A stretch of 64,000 bases of DNA from NCBI RefSeq assembly GCF_000725125.1, contig NZ_JFCB01000001.1, positions 310,001-374,000 on the forward strand. The letters run 5' to 3'. The notes under the pieces were generated by a model. The model ran no database searches and was not told where the DNA came from. It saw only the letters and a program-made list of their open reading frames with translations. The stretch's first letter is position 1; the number at the start of each line of letters is the position of its first letter. Position numbers and translations under genes: made by a program. The stretch comes from Streptomyces toyocaensis (GTDB lineage: Bacteria > Actinomycetota > Actinomycetes > Streptomycetales > Streptomycetaceae). Positions 63,182-64,000 of the stretch are shown here, piece after piece.

Positions 63182-63919
63182 TCAGAACGATTTCCGGGCA
63201 ACGATCCGGCCCAGCAGCACGGGCAGCGCCGTGCCGATCGGCTCGCGGACGACCTCGTCCGCGCGGTCGTCGTAGGGGGTCGGCTCCGCGTTGACGACGA
63301 TCAGACGGGCGCCGTGGTCGGCGGCCACGTCCGCGAGCCCGGCGGCGGGGTGGACCTGGAGGCTGGTGCCGACGGCGACGAAGACGGTGCAGGCCTTGCT
63401 GATCGCCACCGCCTCGCCGAGCACCACGGGGTCGAGCCGCTCGCCGAACATCACGGTGGCCGGCTTCAGGATGCCACCGCAGTCCCGGCACGGCGGATCG
63501 TCCTCACCGGCCTCGACCCGGGCGAGGGCGTCCCGCATCGAACCCCGCGCATGACACGTCGTGCACACCACGCTGTGCACCGTGCCGTGCAGTTCGAGCA
63601 CCTTGCGGTCCGGCATTCCGGCGAGCTGGTGCAGCCCGTCCACGTTCTGGGTGATCACCCGCACCGGCACACCGGACCGCTCCAGCTCGGCCACGGCCCG
63701 GTGCGCGGCGTTGGGTTCGGCCGCGCGTGCGAAGTTCTCCCGCCGCATCCGCCACGACCGGCGGCGGATCTCCGGGTCGCCCATGTAGTACTCGTACGTC
63801 ACGAGCTTCTCGGCGTCTGGATCGCGGCGCCACAGACCGTTCGGCCCACGGTAGTCCGGGATGCCGGAGTCGGTGCTGACACCGGCGCCGCTGAGGAGGG
63901 CGACGAGGGGCTTGCTCAT
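63182..63919 (-). CDS. Sir2-family NAD-dependent deacylase
   Basis: This 245-residue sirtuin has the NAD motif GAGVSTDSGIPDYRGPNGLW, ITQNVDGLHQLAG, the catalytic histidine in LELHGTVHSVVC, a zinc site of four cysteines (VCTTCHARGS and PPCRDCGG) and VMFGERLD, VAVGTSLQVHPAAGL. It removes acyl groups from lysines with NAD and makes O-acyl-ADP-ribose. The HGTV segment and the complete Cys4 set indicate a class III bacterial-type enzyme. The remaining 81 bases to the window end contain no gene. Confidence 0.94.
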   Translation of the reverse strand: MSKPLVALLSGAGVSTDSGIPDYRGPNGLWRRDPDAEKLVTYEYYMGDPEIRRRSWRMRRENFARAAEPNAAHRAVAELERSGVPVRVITQNVDGLHQLAGMPDRKVLELHGTVHSVVCTTCHARGSMRDALARVEAGEDDPPCRDCGGILKPATVMFGERLDPVVLGEAVAISKACTVFVAVGTSLQVHPAAGLADVAADHGARLIVVNAEPTPYDDRADEVVREPIGTALPVLLGRIVARKSF

Positions 63920-64000
63920 GCGCCGAGAGTAGGTTGGGGGGCACCCGCCCGGCGAACGGATATCGGCCGCGTGCGCACTCAGCGCACCCGGTGCCCGTCC

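Noticed and set aside
44962..63919. Macro-domain and sirtuin genes as one ADP-ribose metabolism system
   Set aside because: They are 18 kb apart with many unrelated genes between and no shared operon. Both are common singletons in streptomycetes.

Overview
This is a high-GC actinomycete chromosome segment, almost certainly Streptomyces. The evidence is the strong G/C bias at third codon positions, GTG/TTG starts, ATGA/GTGA stop-start overlaps, candidate leaderless genes, and typical streptomycete families (PucR and XRE regulators, CHAT/TPR proteins, Tat-exported beta-galactosidase, F420-dependent LLM enzyme). No rRNA, tRNA, CRISPR array, intact insertion sequence or origin was seen.

Region 1 (1-10337) is the 3' edge of a glycopeptide-antibiotic cluster, of the sulfated, non-glycosylated teicoplanin-like type (A47934, the sta genes of Streptomyces toyocaensis). 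In order it carries an OxyE-like P450 cut by the window edge, OxyB, a phenolic halogenase, OxyC, a second diverged halogenase, a StaL sulfotransferase, a CmlA-type diiron beta-hydroxylase (StaM-like) and a Kef/CPA2 antiporter. The first six genes overlap or nearly touch. The OxyB-halogenase-OxyC core crosslinks and chlorinates the carrier-bound heptapeptide, the diiron enzyme supplies beta-hydroxytyrosine, and StaL adds sulfate. The NRPS, precursor, regulatory and van resistance genes must lie to the left.

Region 2 (10338-24700) is housekeeping sequence: cspA with a structured leader, a DEAD-box helicase, a 5'-truncated hemolysin III relic, a PcaL-like fusion lacking its nucleophile, a metallo-beta-lactamase-fold protein, exonuclease III, gamma-glutamyltransferase, a ClpC-like ATPase, an ABC-exporter relic, and a methionine aminopeptidase divergent from an XRE regulator around a palindrome that covers both -10 boxes.

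Region 3 (25068-33801) is a seven-gene pyrimidine/hydantoin catabolic block: two beta-ureidopropionase-like amidohydrolases, an omega-aminotransferase, a PucR regulator, dihydropyrimidinase, an F420-dependent LLM enzyme and an NCS1 permease. No conventional dihydropyrimidine dehydrogenase is visible, so the F420 enzyme is a candidate for the missing redox step.

Region 4 (33798-45474) is mixed accessory sequence: a secreted CAP-domain protein behind a Crp-like site and a long GC-rich leader, a secreted DUF3558-like protein, a lipoate ligase with its accessory domain at the N terminus, two unrelated glycosyltransferases, a second GGT-family enzyme, an inositol-phosphatase-family protein, a phytoene-dehydrogenase-like flavoprotein and a macro-domain protein.

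Region 5 (45521-51980) is the most intriguing part. A 1174-aa TPR/CHAT protease-like protein and a 510-aa winged-helix/TPR protein, which resembles the C-terminal part of a STAND NTPase without its NTPase domain, are divergent across 56 bp from a small four-cysteine protein and a multi-pass membrane protein. This looks like a compact immune or signalling module.

Region 6 (52055-64000) holds an SPFH/NfeD pair, a GH2 beta-galactosidase with a LamG-type domain inserted, a DUF72 protein whose start codon lies in a hairpin, an Ada-AlkA fusion followed by Ogt (alkylation repair), a secreted LamG protein and a sirtuin.
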